From positions 1 through 64,000 of the forward strand of contig NZ_QPMM01000017.1 in the NCBI RefSeq assembly GCF_003419895.1: 64,000 nucleotides of DNA. Reading direction: 5' to 3'. The first letter of the stretch is position 1; every line of letters starts with the position of its first letter. The notes beneath the pieces are model-generated. The model had not been told where the DNA came from. It ran no database searches and saw only the letters and a list, made by a program, of their open reading frames with translations. Origin of the DNA: Chitinophaga silvatica. Lineage in GTDB: Bacteria > Bacteroidota > Bacteroidia > Chitinophagales > Chitinophagaceae. Made by a program: the position numbers and the translations under genes. Shown piece after piece: positions 26,042 to 34,096 of the stretch.

Positions 26042-29000
26042 TTATAATTCCACTAACGGAAACCAGATATTTACCCTTGTGCCGCTTGCCTTTCCTTCCT
26101 CATCTGTCAGATCTTCAATATCAAAACTCGCATCAACTTTAAATCTGCTGTTATAAAGTGATAATCTATCTCTCGTAATTTGCAGCCCTCTCGACTGATG
26201 TCTTGATTTTCCCTGTTTCATTGCAATTGCTTTTTCCCTTCCTACCCCATTATCTTCAATCACGCAAAGAATTCTATCCTCAACTTTAGTAAAGCTAATA
26301 ATGAGCTTACCTCTCTTTTTATCGTGAAGCAACCCATGCCAGATAGCGTTTTCCACAAACGGTTGAATAATCATTGTAGGTACTTCTACATTAGCATTTA
26401 ACTCAGGGTCTATTATTATTTCATAATCGAATCCATCTGAGAAACGTAGCTTTTCGAGTTCCATATAATTCTCCAGCATATTGGCTTCTTCATGAATGGT
26501 GATATTATTTAGCTGGGAGTGATCTAAAATATTTCTAATCAATTTTGCAAACCTGCTCATATAAGACAAAGCCTGTTCAGAATCATGCTTCATCACAAAA
26601 ATCTGTATAGAGTTGAGGGCATTAAAGATAAAATGTGGATTCATCTGAGCCCTTAATGCTTTCATTTCGAGCTGTGCTATTTGTTGCTGAATTGCTTCCC
26701 TCTGTTTAGCTTCTTTTCTGATAGAATATACCCTTAGTTTATAGTACAGATAAAACAACGCCAGGGCAATTAACAGGCACCCTATTCTAAACCAGTTGGT
26801 TTGCCAGAAAGCAGGTTGTATAAACAGGCTGAGAGTACTGATATTATTAGAGAAAGTACCAGCAGTATTAACAGCCTTTACTTTAAAGGTGTATCTGCCC
26901 GGAGGAAGGTTGGTATACTTTGCAATCAGCAGGTTTTCGGCCATTACCCAATTATCATCCACACCTTCCAGCTGATAATAATATCTTAGTTTCTCCTGGT
27001 GGTATTGTAAGCTCTTAAATTCAATAGTAATAAAATTCTGTTTATAGCTCAGTACAACCGATGCATTACCTTTAAGAGATGACTGGAACAGGATTGCGCT
27101 ATCCAGGGCTTTGAGATTGATGATAGTAACATCCGGAGGAGGAGGTGATACCCGGAGGGTAGCCGGATTAAAAGCGACAACGTGATCGGCGGCCCCAACA
27201 AGGATATTACCATTTTGCAGATGAATAATATTTCTTCTAACCTTGCGGTTATTGTCAATTATATCGTCGTTCTGCACAAATGTTTCCAGGCGATTGCTGT
27301 CGATATCATAGCGATAAAAACCGTATTGGGTAGTCATCCAAACGGTTCCTAAAAGGTCTTCATTTCCTGATGCGATGCTGAGGACCCATTGATCAAATAA
27401 TTGATTGTTGATCAATAATGGTTTGCTGATATTGGAAAGTAAATTATAAATCCACAATCCATGATCTGTTCCGGCAATTAGCAAACTATCGTTATATCTG
27501 AGCAGAGAAGTAATATTGTTGTATATATTTCCATTCCACTGGAAACATATTCTGTCGGTGATTTTACGAAGATGTGTATTGAATTTCAATAGGCCGGCCG
27601 AACTGGTTCCCAGCCAAAGCACAGTATCTTTTTCAGGCACTATATCCATGATAGAAACAGGTCGTTTCAGCGAATCCGTGATTTCAGGATAATGTCTGAA
27701 TGTTTCTGTTTTAGGATTCCAGCTAGATAATCCCCGTTTGTATAATCCAATGTATACAACAGTATCGTTATAGGGCTGTATATGTAGCAATGTTTGCTGA
27801 TACAATTCAGGAGCCGACAGATGTTTAATGAACTTACCGGTTTGCGGATTTAGCAGTGACAGATTTCCATTTTCCTGTCCAATTAAGATGGTTCCGTCTT
27901 TCAATTCACCAAAGCTCCAAACGAGGGAACGTTCTTCGGGGATACTGATATCAGGATTAGCAGCCAGATGGTTGTAGGTGTTTAGTAATTCGAGATTATT
28001 GGAAAGTCTGCTTAATCCCTGGCCCCAATAACCAATATATACTTCGCCATTAGAGGCCTGATAAATGCCGGTAACTTCGCCGGACGGGAGTTTTTCCTTA
28101 TTGTTTGAAAAAACGCTTTTATGATCTAAAAATTTAAAGTTCTTATTGTGCAGGCTTAGAATATTAATGCCTTTGTCTGTGCCTACCCAGAGATGTCCTT
28201 CCCTGTCGCACATAAAACAATTCACTTCGTAGGAGTAATGTAATCCCTGAGGTTCATTACTGTTTGCGATATTAAGGTCAAATTTATCGGAAGGTCTGTT
28301 GTATCGATAAATGCCTCCTCTTTCAGTAGCTATCCAGATATCTTTACTATTATCTGCAATAATATCAAATACGGCATCCCCTCTTTTCTCTTCAGGCACT
28401 CTGAACTGGTAACTGCTCATTTTATTCTGAGCAGCATCAAAAGCATATAAATTCCCATCTCTGGCAGCCAGCCATATTCGGTTGTAGGGGTCTTTATATA
28501 TTTTTTTGAAGTTGGTATTGATGATGTTGAAAACAGGGTTATTTTTAGGGTTATTTTGTCGACTATACAGATGTTTTCTGTCTCTATCGAGTATAAACAA
28601 TCCATCTTTCCCACTAAGCCATAAATCGCCGTTATCGTCTTCCATAATAGCATCGAGCATAACGCTACGGGCGGATTCGGGTATTATATCGGCTTTTTCA
28701 AATATTCCGGCACGTTCATTTAGTTTGAGGAGTCCATCGTGTGAGGTAGCCCAGATTATGCCATTATGGTCTTCTACTATCTGCGTGCATTGTAATCCTT
28801 CCGGTCTGAAAGCCCGGTTGGCGACAATTAGTGCTTTCACCTGGTTGGTAACAGGATCATACACGCGGATATTATCAGGAGTACCCATCCAGATGCGGCC
28901 TTTACGATCTTCGCAAAGACATATATCATCGTAGTAGATAGAACCCGGGATTCGGTCGAAGCTTGCAACGGTAACGAAGTTTGATCCATCATACCGCTGT

Positions 29001-29200
29001 AGTGCCGTTGTTGCCACCCATACAAATCCTTTTTTATCCTGAAGAATAGCGGATACGTGGTTGCTGGCAAGACCTTTATTTAAATCGATATGTGAGAAGT
29101 TATAATCCAAATCACCTGCCAGCTGAGCATGAGCAGTACAGGTAATTAATACCATGACTACCAGCAGGATTTTGGTTCTGATATGTTGGCTATATCTCAT
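26042..29200 (-). CDS. propeller-domain sensor histidine kinase (LytS/His_kinase type)
   Basis: This is a membrane sensor of about 1052 aa. A signal peptide (MRYSQHIRTKILLVVMVLI) is followed by two seven-bladed regulator-propeller arrays in the periplasm, with many blades of the type DKKGFVWVATTA or DRKGRIWMGTPDN. A Y_Y_Y domain comes next (YYYQLEGVDDNW...LPPGRYTFKVKA), then one transmembrane helix. The kinase region is of the LytS/YehU type, with the phosphoacceptor H856 in AQMNPHFIFNALNS and an ATPase part ending EDNGVGREKA. The start at 29200 is preferred over 29251 because the signal peptide begins there. No LytTR or other response regulator gene is adjacent, so it is an orphan kinase. 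Confidence 0.93.
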   Translation of the reverse strand: MRYSQHIRTKILLVVMVLITCTAHAQLAGDLDYNFSHIDLNKGLASNHVSAILQDKKGFVWVATTALQRYDGSNFVTVASFDRIPGSIYYDDICLCEDRKGRIWMGTPDNIRVYDPVTNQVKALIVANRAFRPEGLQCTQIVEDHNGIIWATSHDGLLKLNERAGIFEKADIIPESARSVMLDAIMEDDNGDLWLSGKDGLFILDRDRKHLYSRQNNPKNNPVFNIINTNFKKIYKDPYNRIWLAARDGNLYAFDAAQNKMSSYQFRVPEEKRGDAVFDIIADNSKDIWIATERGGIYRYNRPSDKFDLNIANSNEPQGLHYSYEVNCFMCDREGHLWVGTDKGINILSLHNKNFKFLDHKSVFSNNKEKLPSGEVTGIYQASNGEVYIGYWGQGLSRLSNNLELLNTYNHLAANPDISIPEERSLVWSFGELKDGTILIGQENGNLSLLNPQTGKFIKHLSAPELYQQTLLHIQPYNDTVVYIGLYKRGLSSWNPKTETFRHYPEITDSLKRPVSIMDIVPEKDTVLWLGTSSAGLLKFNTHLRKITDRICFQWNGNIYNNITSLLRYNDSLLIAGTDHGLWIYNLLSNISKPLLINNQLFDQWVLSIASGNEDLLGTVWMTTQYGFYRYDIDSNRLETFVQNDDIIDNNRKVRRNIIHLQNGNILVGAADHVVAFNPATLRVSPPPPDVTIINLKALDSAILFQSSLKGNASVVLSYKQNFITIEFKSLQYHQEKLRYYYQLEGVDDNWVMAENLLIAKYTNLPPGRYTFKVKAVNTAGTFSNNISTLSLFIQPAFWQTNWFRIGCLLIALALFYLYYKLRVYSIRKEAKQREAIQQQIAQLEMKALRAQMNPHFIFNALNSIQIFVMKHDSEQALSYMSRFAKLIRNILDHSQLNNITIHEEANMLENYMELEKLRFSDGFDYEIIIDPELNANVEVPTMIIQPFVENAIWHGLLHDKKRGKLIISFTKVEDRILCVIEDNGVGREKAIAMKQGKSRHQSRGLQITRDRLSLYNSRFKVDASFDIEDLTDEEGKASGTRVNIWFPLVEL

Positions 29201-29436
29201 TATCTGGAAAGACGAAAATAGCATTGCAATAGCGTAAAAGTGGCGCGCCACTAAATGTACTAAATGTTATGCTCTTGCAAAGTTGATTCTTTGTAGCATT
29301 TTAGTATTTTAAATAAATATTTAATTATCAACATATTAGAAATTTAATTTAAAAATCATTTCATTTGACCGCAGCTAACAAGCAACTAACAGTAAAAAAT
29401 ACTGTTATATAAGCATTGCAAATACATCAATCAACT

Positions 29437-29877
29437 ATGAGAGCAAAAAACACTTTACTTATCATTTTTTCATTTATTGTATATAGTTGTCAGCATTCCA
29501 CAACGCCTAAACAAAATGAAGAGAATGATCCGGCCCAGCAGACGCTTAAACAATTTTATACAGGTTATCTGACGGCAGATGGAGTTGAGGATGAATCTAA
29601 GAGCGATTCACTAAAGACTAAGTATTGTACAAAGCAGTTATTGAAGAAGATTAAACATAAAATGAAAACGGAGGAATTAGATTATGATCCGTTGTTAAAT
29701 GCGCAGGACGTAAGTCGTGAATGGTTGCAGACAATGACTTTTACAAAAGTTCCACAAAGCAGCGATACTTATGAAGTAAGTTATTTGGACCCTTATGATA
29801 AAAAGAAAATTACCATTAAGCTGCATGTAGCAAAAGTGGAGCAGGAATATAAGATAGATTCAATAATTGGGTTATAA
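29437..29877 (+). CDS. DUF3828-like lipoprotein
   Basis: The start is ATG at 29437 (MRAKNTLLIIFSFIVYSCQ). An upstream TTG in frame is less likely. The lipobox VYSC marks a lipoprotein of about 146 aa. The mature part resembles DUF3828/NTF2-like folds: AQQTLKQFYTGYLT, then CTKQLLKKI and ending YKIDSIIGL. No enzymatic residues can be assigned. It is a single gene, divergent from the propeller kinase and followed by a terminator shared with the tRNA-Glu on the other strand. Confidence 0.7.
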   Translation: MRAKNTLLIIFSFIVYSCQHSTTPKQNEENDPAQQTLKQFYTGYLTADGVEDESKSDSLKTKYCTKQLLKKIKHKMKTEELDYDPLLNAQDVSREWLQTMTFTKVPQSSDTYEVSYLDPYDKKKITIKLHVAKVEQEYKIDSIIGL

Positions 29878-29891
29878 ATCTTCTTAAAAAG

Positions 29892-29926
29892 AAAAAAGAC
29901 TTTTCAGTTTTGAAAAGTCTTTTTTT
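29892..29926. terminator. bidirectional terminator between lipoprotein and tRNA-Glu
   Basis: The stem AAGACTTTTCA/TGAAAAGTCTT, extended by A/T pairs, covers 29892-29906 and 29911-29926 and is followed by T-runs on both strands. It ends the + lipoprotein transcript and the - tRNA transcript. Confidence 0.88.
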
Positions 29927-29930
29927 CTTG

Positions 29931-30002
29931 TACCACGTACGGGAATCGAACCCGTGATTCCTCCGTGAAAGGGAGGCGTCTTAACCCCTTGACCAACGCG
30001 GC
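29931..30002 (-). tRNA. tRNA-Glu (anticodon TTC)
   Basis: The minus strand folds as a 72-nt tRNA. The acceptor stem is GCCGCGT/ACGTGGT with two wobble pairs. The D-arm is followed by the anticodon stem CCTCC/GGAGG around loop CTTTCAC (anticodon TTC), then the T-arm ACGGG-TTCGAAT-CCCGT. CCA is not encoded. An identical copy lies at 40194-40265. Confidence 0.95.
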
Positions 30003-30019
30003 GTTTTCGTTTGGGATTG

Positions 30020-30049
30020 CAAAGATAGAAAAAAGAATAACAACGCCAA
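30020..30049 (-). promoter_or_regulatory. promoter of tRNA-Glu copy 1
   Basis: On the minus strand TTG (30049-30047), a 19-bp spacer and TATCTTTG (30027-30020) match the Bacteroidota consensus. The -7 element lies 17 bp before the tRNA 5' end. Confidence 0.82.
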
Positions 30050-30075
30050 ATTTTTTTTCAAAAAAAGTAAAATTG

Positions 30076-30756
30076 TTATCTCAACCCTGCAATCAGATTA
30101 ATAGTAAGAGCCAGAACAAAGGTATTTAAAATAAAAGACATTAAGCCATGAAACAGTACTACCCTTCTCAACAACTTCCCGCTAATCTGCACATCCGATA
30201 CCTGAAAGGTCATGCCAATTACAAAAGAAAAATAAGCGAAGTCGATATAATCAGGATTCTTTTCTCCGGGAAATATTAACCCACCAGCATGCTTGGTTTT
30301 ATCTGTAGTATCGTCGTCATAATAGATATCTGCATAGTGAAATGCAAAAGTAGTATGTACCATGGTCCAGGATGCCAGCATGCCACAGATTGCAATTGGT
30401 AAGTAAGTTCCTTTTGAAGGACCTAAATCATTTGATAACAACATCAACAAAACAATCACCAGGCTGGCAACGGCAGCAATAATTACCACAGCCATTACAA
30501 ACACCCTGTTTCCATCATCTACTCTGCCCCATGTTCTGATTTCATCTACATTTCTGCTAAAAAAAACAATCCATCCCATCGTTATATACGATATGGCAAA
30601 TACATCCCATAGTAATACAGAAAACACCAACGGATTAATCGGTATTTTACAGAAATAAAATAAGGCGAATACTAGCAGAGCCAATCCTAAACTTACTGAT
30701 ACTCTCTCTACCGGATGCATATTGACCAGCAATTTGACAGCAGCTTTCTTTTTCAT
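30076..30756 (-). CDS. DUF1345 membrane protein
   Basis: This is a 226-aa integral membrane protein with about five hydrophobic segments. The first are near residues 18-35 and 38-65, and the last is near 195-220. The segments WDVFAISYITMGW, VHTTFAFHYADIYYDDD and FAYFSFVIGMTFQVSDVQIS are characteristic of DUF1345. Function is unknown. The gene stands alone between the tRNA-Glu promoter and the divergent TonB receptor gene. Confidence 0.85.
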   Translation of the reverse strand: MKKKAAVKLLVNMHPVERVSVSLGLALLVFALFYFCKIPINPLVFSVLLWDVFAISYITMGWIVFFSRNVDEIRTWGRVDDGNRVFVMAVVIIAAVASLVIVLLMLLSNDLGPSKGTYLPIAICGMLASWTMVHTTFAFHYADIYYDDDTTDKTKHAGGLIFPGEKNPDYIDFAYFSFVIGMTFQVSDVQISGKLLRRVVLFHGLMSFILNTFVLALTINLIAGLR

Positions 30757-31005
30757 AGTACTTAAAGATAAACCTCTTTTTTTGCGGTATTCACATCAAG
30801 ATAAAAAATTATTATCCTACAAAATATGTAGACTATTGTTTAAGTCAGCGTTATGATATACTTTAGTGGCAGACAATTGATAAAAGATCAATTATCGGAA
30901 ACCCGGAAACTATCTACCATTTAACCACCAAAATGAAATTTGCTTTGTTTCCCTGTTGCCAATTCAACCAAAACCAATCCCACTTTCAGTTTAAAACAAT
31001 ATTGT

Positions 31006-33783
31006 ATGAAATTCAAAATCTATGCCTTCGCGATGCTGTTACTATTGACCTATTCAGTATATGGTCAGACTATTGAAGGAACAGTATCCGACAAGAACCA
31101 ACCACTGGTTGGAGCTACCATTTCAGTAGCAGGTACCAGTATCGGAACCATTACTAATCTTGCAGGAAAATACACACTTAATCTAAAGCCCGGAAAACAT
31201 AAACTAACTGCAAGCTATGTAGGCTATCGCCCGGTTATACAGGAAATCACAGTAGCAGCCGGACAATCACAAACTGTCGACTTCCAGCTTATCACCAACG
31301 ATGAATTAAATGAAGTGGTAGTATTGGGCTCGAGAAGCGCACCCAGAAGCCAGTTATCTACCGCCGTACCCGTAGATGTGGTAGACATCAAACAAGTAGC
31401 CCAGGCCGCCCCGCAGGTGAGCATTAATCAAATCCTTAATTATGTAGCCCCCTCATTTACCTCGAATACCCAAACACTTTCCGATGGAACCGATCATATA
31501 GATCCAGCTTCCCTCAGAGGTTTAGGTCCAGATCAGGTATTGGTACTGATAAATGGAAAAAGAAGACATACTACCTCATTGGTAAATATCAATGGTAGTT
31601 TCGGAAAAGGTGCTGTAGGAACAGATTTGAATGCTATACCTACTGCCGCAATAAAACGTATTGAAATACTAAGAGATGGAGCTGCCGCTCAATATGGCTC
31701 CGATGCAATTGCCGGCGTAATCAACATTGTACTGAATGATGAAGTAAATAAAGTAAATGTTGGAGTAACAACAGGTGGATTAATAGGCAAACACGCAGAA
31801 AACGGGCTGGATGGTCAAACCGTTCAGGCCAACCTGAATTATGGTTTACCACTTGGCGAGAAAGGCGGACATATCAACCTGGCAGCTTCCTACGACTATC
31901 GCAATGCTGCCAACAGAGGAGGAGTGTTTAACGGTGTAATTTTCTCCGACTATAATGATCCTGCTCTCGCCGATGTTCCTGGTACCCCTACCGGCAAAGA
32001 CATAACTGATAAAGAACTTGCGAAAAGAGGACTAAGCAGAAAAGATTTCAGCACCCGCATCGGACAATCTGCCAATCGAGGTGGCGCCCTTTTTTTTAAT
32101 GCATCTCTTCCTGTTAGCGAGAATGCAGAAATATATGCATTTGGCGGGTTGAATTACCGGCATGGAGAAGCAGCAGCATTTTACAGAATGCCCGCACAGC
32201 TTACCCAAAACAATGATACCATTTACGCCAACGGATTCTTACCATTGATCGTTACCGATAATAAAGATCGTTCACTGGCCGCCGGAATCAGAGGCAAACT
32301 GGGAGAATGGAAAGTTGATTTCAGCAATACATATGGTGAAAATGGGGTTGATTTTACAGTGGCCAATACACTTAATGCCTCTATGCTGAAGGCCTCCCCT
32401 ACTTCTTTTAAGGCTGGCGGGTACAGATTCCTGCAAAACACTACCAACCTGGATTTCAGCAGATTCTTCGGGGATATACTAAGTGGATTGAACGTGGCAT
32501 ACGGAGCGGAACACCGCTTCGAAAAATACCAGATACTTCCAGGTAGCGAAGCATCTTACACGAACTATGGAAATGCAAGGAATATAGGTACCGGAGTAGA
32601 CGGAAAGCCTATTTTAGTGGCTGATCCCAGCGGGAATATTTCTACCCGCTTTGCACCGAATGGCAATGCATTTGCCGGAGGAGCACAAAGCTTTACAGGT
32701 TTCAGTCCATTAAACGCTACCAATGCATATCGTACATCCATTGCCGTTTATGGAGATGTTGAAGCAAATTTCACCTCCAAACTATTGGTGGACGGAGCTT
32801 TACGATTTGAAAATTATTCCGATTTTGGTTCTACACTCAATTGGAAGTTGGCCGGCCGATATCAGTTTAGTCCTAAATTCCTGTTACGTGCCGCTGCCAG
32901 CACAGGTTTCAGAGCCCCATCATTACATCAGCGTTACTTCAGTGCTACTTCCAGCATCTTCACTGATGGAATATTTGTGGAATCAGGAACCTTTACCAAC
33001 GATAGCCGGGTAGCCTCATTGCTGGGAATTCCAAAGCTTAAACAGGAAACTTCCTATAGCTACAGCGCAGGTATTACCAGCAATCTTGGTCATATCAAAG
33101 TGACGGTAGATGGATACTTTATCCGGATTAATGACAGGGTAATTTACACCGGTCAGTTTTCAGGTAATAAAACCGGAACGGCACAGGAACAGGAGATTTA
33201 CAACATATTACGCAGTGCAAATGCCCAGACAGCGCGTTTCTTCGCCAATGCAATCAATACCGAAACCAGAGGTATAGATGCGGTAATTACTTACAATACC
33301 CGTGCAGGTAAAGGAAACTTCAGAGCCGATCTTTCAGGTACGTTTTCTAAAACTTCATTAGTCGGACCGGTACATGCTTCTAAATTACTGGCAGGAAAAG
33401 AAAGCACCTACCTGGATGATGCTAGCCGTATATACCTGGAAGAAGCCGTACCACGTACGAAAGTAAACCTGACGCTAAACTATTCATTAGGCAAATGGGG
33501 CATCTTCCTTCGAAACGTTTACTTTGGAAAAGTGAAGGAAGCAACAAACGTAGTAACCAGTCAGGATATCTATAATGGAAAGGTGATCACTGATCTTAGT
33601 GTTAGCTATGCATTTATACCGGCTCTGAGAGTTACTTTAGGTGCAAATAATTTACTGGATGTATATCCCGACGAATTATCAGTTGCTAATCAAAGTTCAG
33701 GACGTTTTATATATTCAAGATCTGCCCAGCAATTCGGATTTAATGGAAGATTCCTTTTTGCACGCTTAAATTTTAGTTTCTAA
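31006..33783 (+). CDS. TonB-dependent receptor with carboxypeptidase-like N-domain
   Basis: This is an outer membrane transporter. After the signal peptide (MKFKIYAFAMLLLLTYSVYGQ) comes a carboxypeptidase-regulatory-like domain (GTVSDKNQPLVGATISVAGTS). The plug domain has PASLRGLGPDQVLVLINGKR and the IKRIEILRDGAAAQYGSDAI stretch. A 22-strand barrel ends with a C-terminal aromatic residue (FLFARLNFSF). The length is about 925 aa from the ATG at 31006; an upstream start at 30940 would lack a signal peptide. There is no SusD partner, so it is not a classical SusCD pair. The heparinase-like gene downstream is separated by a terminator, so a shared substrate is uncertain. Confidence 0.93.
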   Translation: MKFKIYAFAMLLLLTYSVYGQTIEGTVSDKNQPLVGATISVAGTSIGTITNLAGKYTLNLKPGKHKLTASYVGYRPVIQEITVAAGQSQTVDFQLITNDELNEVVVLGSRSAPRSQLSTAVPVDVVDIKQVAQAAPQVSINQILNYVAPSFTSNTQTLSDGTDHIDPASLRGLGPDQVLVLINGKRRHTTSLVNINGSFGKGAVGTDLNAIPTAAIKRIEILRDGAAAQYGSDAIAGVINIVLNDEVNKVNVGVTTGGLIGKHAENGLDGQTVQANLNYGLPLGEKGGHINLAASYDYRNAANRGGVFNGVIFSDYNDPALADVPGTPTGKDITDKELAKRGLSRKDFSTRIGQSANRGGALFFNASLPVSENAEIYAFGGLNYRHGEAAAFYRMPAQLTQNNDTIYANGFLPLIVTDNKDRSLAAGIRGKLGEWKVDFSNTYGENGVDFTVANTLNASMLKASPTSFKAGGYRFLQNTTNLDFSRFFGDILSGLNVAYGAEHRFEKYQILPGSEASYTNYGNARNIGTGVDGKPILVADPSGNISTRFAPNGNAFAGGAQSFTGFSPLNATNAYRTSIAVYGDVEANFTSKLLVDGALRFENYSDFGSTLNWKLAGRYQFSPKFLLRAAASTGFRAPSLHQRYFSATSSIFTDGIFVESGTFTNDSRVASLLGIPKLKQETSYSYSAGITSNLGHIKVTVDGYFIRINDRVIYTGQFSGNKTGTAQEQEIYNILRSANAQTARFFANAINTETRGIDAVITYNTRAGKGNFRADLSGTFSKTSLVGPVHASKLLAGKESTYLDDASRIYLEEAVPRTKVNLTLNYSLGKWGIFLRNVYFGKVKEATNVVTSQDIYNGKVITDLSVSYAFIPALRVTLGANNLLDVYPDELSVANQSSGRFIYSRSAQQFGFNGRFLFARLNFSF

Positions 33784-34096
33784 TATCTTTTTGGATAGAT
33801 GTTTATAAAGATGGGATTAGGGGTTAAAACGACCCTTAATCCCATTCTTATTTATGTTTAATTCACCGTTCATCAATCCCCGTTAGCGCTGGCAAACTAT
33901 TTTAAACTTTTCAGCAAGTTTATTTCTATTTAAGAAAATTGCTTACATAAAACACTTATATTTGTTTACATAATTTATTACCAGGCGTAAACAAATGCCT
34001 GAAAGTCATTACATCAGCCAATTTTAAATAGTATACTTACTTTTTAGAATGCCTACATTATTGTTAGTTCCCCGTTATTTGAAAAATTGACAACAA
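33784..34096 (+). other. intergenic region with terminator hairpin and -7 element
   Basis: A 14-bp hairpin at 33811-33824/33832-33845 (GGGATTAGGGGT type, one G-U) with a T-rich tail probably ends the TonB receptor transcript. TATATTTG at 33957-33964 matches the -7 element and could start the heparinase-like gene, though no TTG has the right spacing. The rest shows nothing else. Confidence 0.6.
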
